NCBI GenBank assembly: GCA_910587195.1
Contig: CAJUKL010000011.1
Coordinates: 33,777-57,301 of the forward strand
Direction: 5' to 3'
DNA: 23,525 bases
Origin: an uncultured Clostridia bacterium
GTDB lineage: Bacteria > Bacillota > Clostridia > Lachnospirales > Anaerotignaceae
Shown: positions 22,488 through 23,525 of the stretch, in pieces
Position numbering within the stretch: position 1 is the first letter of the stretch
How the letters are laid out: the number at the start of each line of letters is the position of its first letter
Made by a program: the position numbers and the translations under genes
Notes under the pieces: generated by a model
Databases searched by the model: none
The model's input: the letters and a program-made list of their open reading frames with translations, nothing else
Told to the model about the DNA's origin: nothing

Positions 22488-23342
22488 ATGGCGAAAATAA
22501 TAGATGGAAAAGCAATTTCATTGGAAATAAAACAGGAAGTCAAAAAAGAAGTAGAGAAACTGCAAAAAAATGGCGTTTTTCCTTGTCTTGCTGTTGTGCT
22601 GGTAGGAGAAAACAGCGCATCAAAAGTATATGTGAATAACAAAAAAAAGGCTTGCGAAGTTTGTGGTATTTCCTCTCTTTCTTATGAATTGCCAGAAAGC
22701 ACAACAGAAGCAGAATTATTAGAATTGATTCAAAAATTAAATGAAGATAAAAAAATAAATGGTATTTTAGTGCAGTTGCCATTGCCAAAACACATTGATG
22801 AGTCAAAAGTAATTTTAGCAATTTCTCCTGAAAAAGATGTTGATTGCTTTCATCCTCAAAATGTAGGTGCATTGCATACTGGCGGAAAAGGATTTTTACC
22901 TTGTACGCCCGCAGGGATTTTGGAACTTATTAAAAGAAGTGGCTATGATATTACAGGAAAAGAATGTGTTGTCATTGGGCGGAGCAATATTGTGGGAAAA
23001 CCAGTTGCTATGCTTTTATTAAAAGAAAATGGCACTGTTACAATATGCCATTCTAAAACAAAGAATTTGCCAGAAATATGCAAACGTGCAGATATTATTG
23101 TAGTAGCAACTGGAAAAAGAAATACTCTAACAAAAGATATGGTAAAAGAAGGTGCGATTGTCATTGATGTAGGAATGAATCGGAATGAAGAAGGAAAACT
23201 TTGCGGTGATGTGGATTTTGAAAACGTAAAAGAAAAAGTAGAAGCAATCACCCCAGTTCCTGGCGGTGTAGGCCCTATGACGATTGCAATGCTTATGAAA
23301 AATTGCCTAACAGCATCTACTTACTTTCTTGAAAGAAAGTAA
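22488..23342 (+). CDS. folD: Bifunctional methylene-THF dehydrogenase/methenyl-THF cyclohydrolase FolD
   Basis: A 284-residue NADP-dependent enzyme interconverting 5,10-methylene-, 5,10-methenyl- and 10-formyl-THF, the next steps after Fhs. The catalytic Tyr48 and Lys52 lie in KVYVNNKKKAC; GILVQLPLPKH and DVDCFHPQNVG bind folate. VIGRSNIVGKPVAMLLL binds the dinucleotide, and PVPGGVGPMTIAMLMKN is the C-terminal signature. The ribosome binding site GGAGGGG precedes ATG 22488. Its last seven codons and stop (encoding TYFLERK) lie inside hairpin H6 of repeat copy E, so the C-terminal tail is repeat-derived; the folded core is complete. Confidence 0.97.
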   Translation: MAKIIDGKAISLEIKQEVKKEVEKLQKNGVFPCLAVVLVGENSASKVYVNNKKKACEVCGISSLSYELPESTTEAELLELIQKLNEDKKINGILVQLPLPKHIDESKVILAISPEKDVDCFHPQNVGALHTGGKGFLPCTPAGILELIKRSGYDITGKECVVIGRSNIVGKPVAMLLLKENGTVTICHSKTKNLPEICKRADIIVVATGKRNTLTKDMVKEGAIVIDVGMNRNEEGKLCGDVDFENVKEKVEAITPVPGGVGPMTIAMLMKNCLTASTYFLERK

Positions 23343-23525
23343 GCAAAGAACTTTTGTGCAAAACTTCGTTTTGCAGCCGTATGTTGAACTTGAAGGGTTG
23401 CTTTAGTGGAACGACAACAGACTACCATCGGTTAAAATTTAGAATCTGTTGCGTATGCAAAAGAAAAAGTTTTTAGTCAAACTTTTTTCAAAAAGCTTGT
23501 AAGGGTTTGGGGTTCTGAACGTCCA
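23320..23525 (-). repeat. Dispersed intergenic hairpin repeat, copy E (inverted, cut by window end)
   Basis: Read on the minus strand this follows copy B from the right arm of HA to the end. H6 has arms CTTACTTTCTT (23320-23330)/AAGAAAGTAAG (23333-23343), a perfect 11-bp stem. H5 is GCAAAAC (23358-23364)/GTTTTGC (23368-23374). H4 is CAAACTTTTT (23478-23487)/AAAAAGCTTG (23490-23499). The last bases GGTTCTGAACGTCCA correspond to the HA right arm. H2 and H3 are missing. It starts within the folD reading frame and continues beyond the window. Confidence 0.8.

Noticed and set aside
1..23525. CRISPR arrays, prophage, integrase or transposase genes
   Set aside because: No regularly spaced direct repeats and no transposase or recombinase motifs were seen on either strand; the dispersed repeats are diverged, irregularly placed and encode nothing.

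Overview
The window looks like chromosomal core DNA from a low-GC, anaerobic Gram-positive bacterium, most likely a clostridium of the Lachnospirales type. Evidence: very AT-rich codon use, strong AGGAGG-type ribosome binding sites, GTG/TTG starts, the L21-Prp-L27 gene order with a Prp-cleavable L27 leader, a formate-THF ligase, and flavin/iron-sulfur redox proteins. The genus is an inference; no rRNA or tRNA gene is present.

Layout. (1) 119-4453, plus strand: a ribosome and translation operon, rplU-prp-rpmA, a terminator, then obgE-yhbY-nadD/yqeK (fused)-rsfS. (2) 4846-8228: a minus-strand S1-domain gene divergent from a plus-strand group of an RlmD/TrmA-type rRNA methyltransferase, a TerD-family protein and an AIM24-family protein. 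(3) 8263-10823: a plus-strand stress/detoxification unit behind a MerR-type promoter (19-bp spacer with a perfect dyad): aldo/keto reductase with two [4Fe-4S] motifs, Isf-like flavoprotein and a Vat-type acetyltransferase. (4) 10845-12000: small ORFs (ABM monooxygenase, two unknowns) and a decayed, frameshifted gene remnant. (5) 12204-20091, minus strand: DUF4352-like exported protein, recX, a 928-residue TPR protein, msrAB, asnS, a 78-residue protein and an exported copper-amine-oxidase-N-domain protein. (6) 20626-23342, plus strand: a ZTP (pfl) riboswitch controlling fhs-folD, the one-carbon folate pathway.

The least ordinary feature is a dispersed, degenerate intergenic repeat of about 340-380 bp seen five times in 23.5 kb: A 1-72 (cut by the window), B 4510-4845, C 12002-12170 (composite), D 20240-20622, E 23320-23525 (inverted, cut by the window). 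It is a string of short perfect hairpins. Several stems differ between copies by compensating base changes, and one hairpin keeps a 15-nt loop containing AACGTCCAC while its stem changes. This suggests selection on folded RNA or on DNA palindromes. Copies abut stop codons (S1 gene), encode the last codons of folD, and touch the fhs promoter. I do not recognise this family and consider it the best candidate here for something undescribed.
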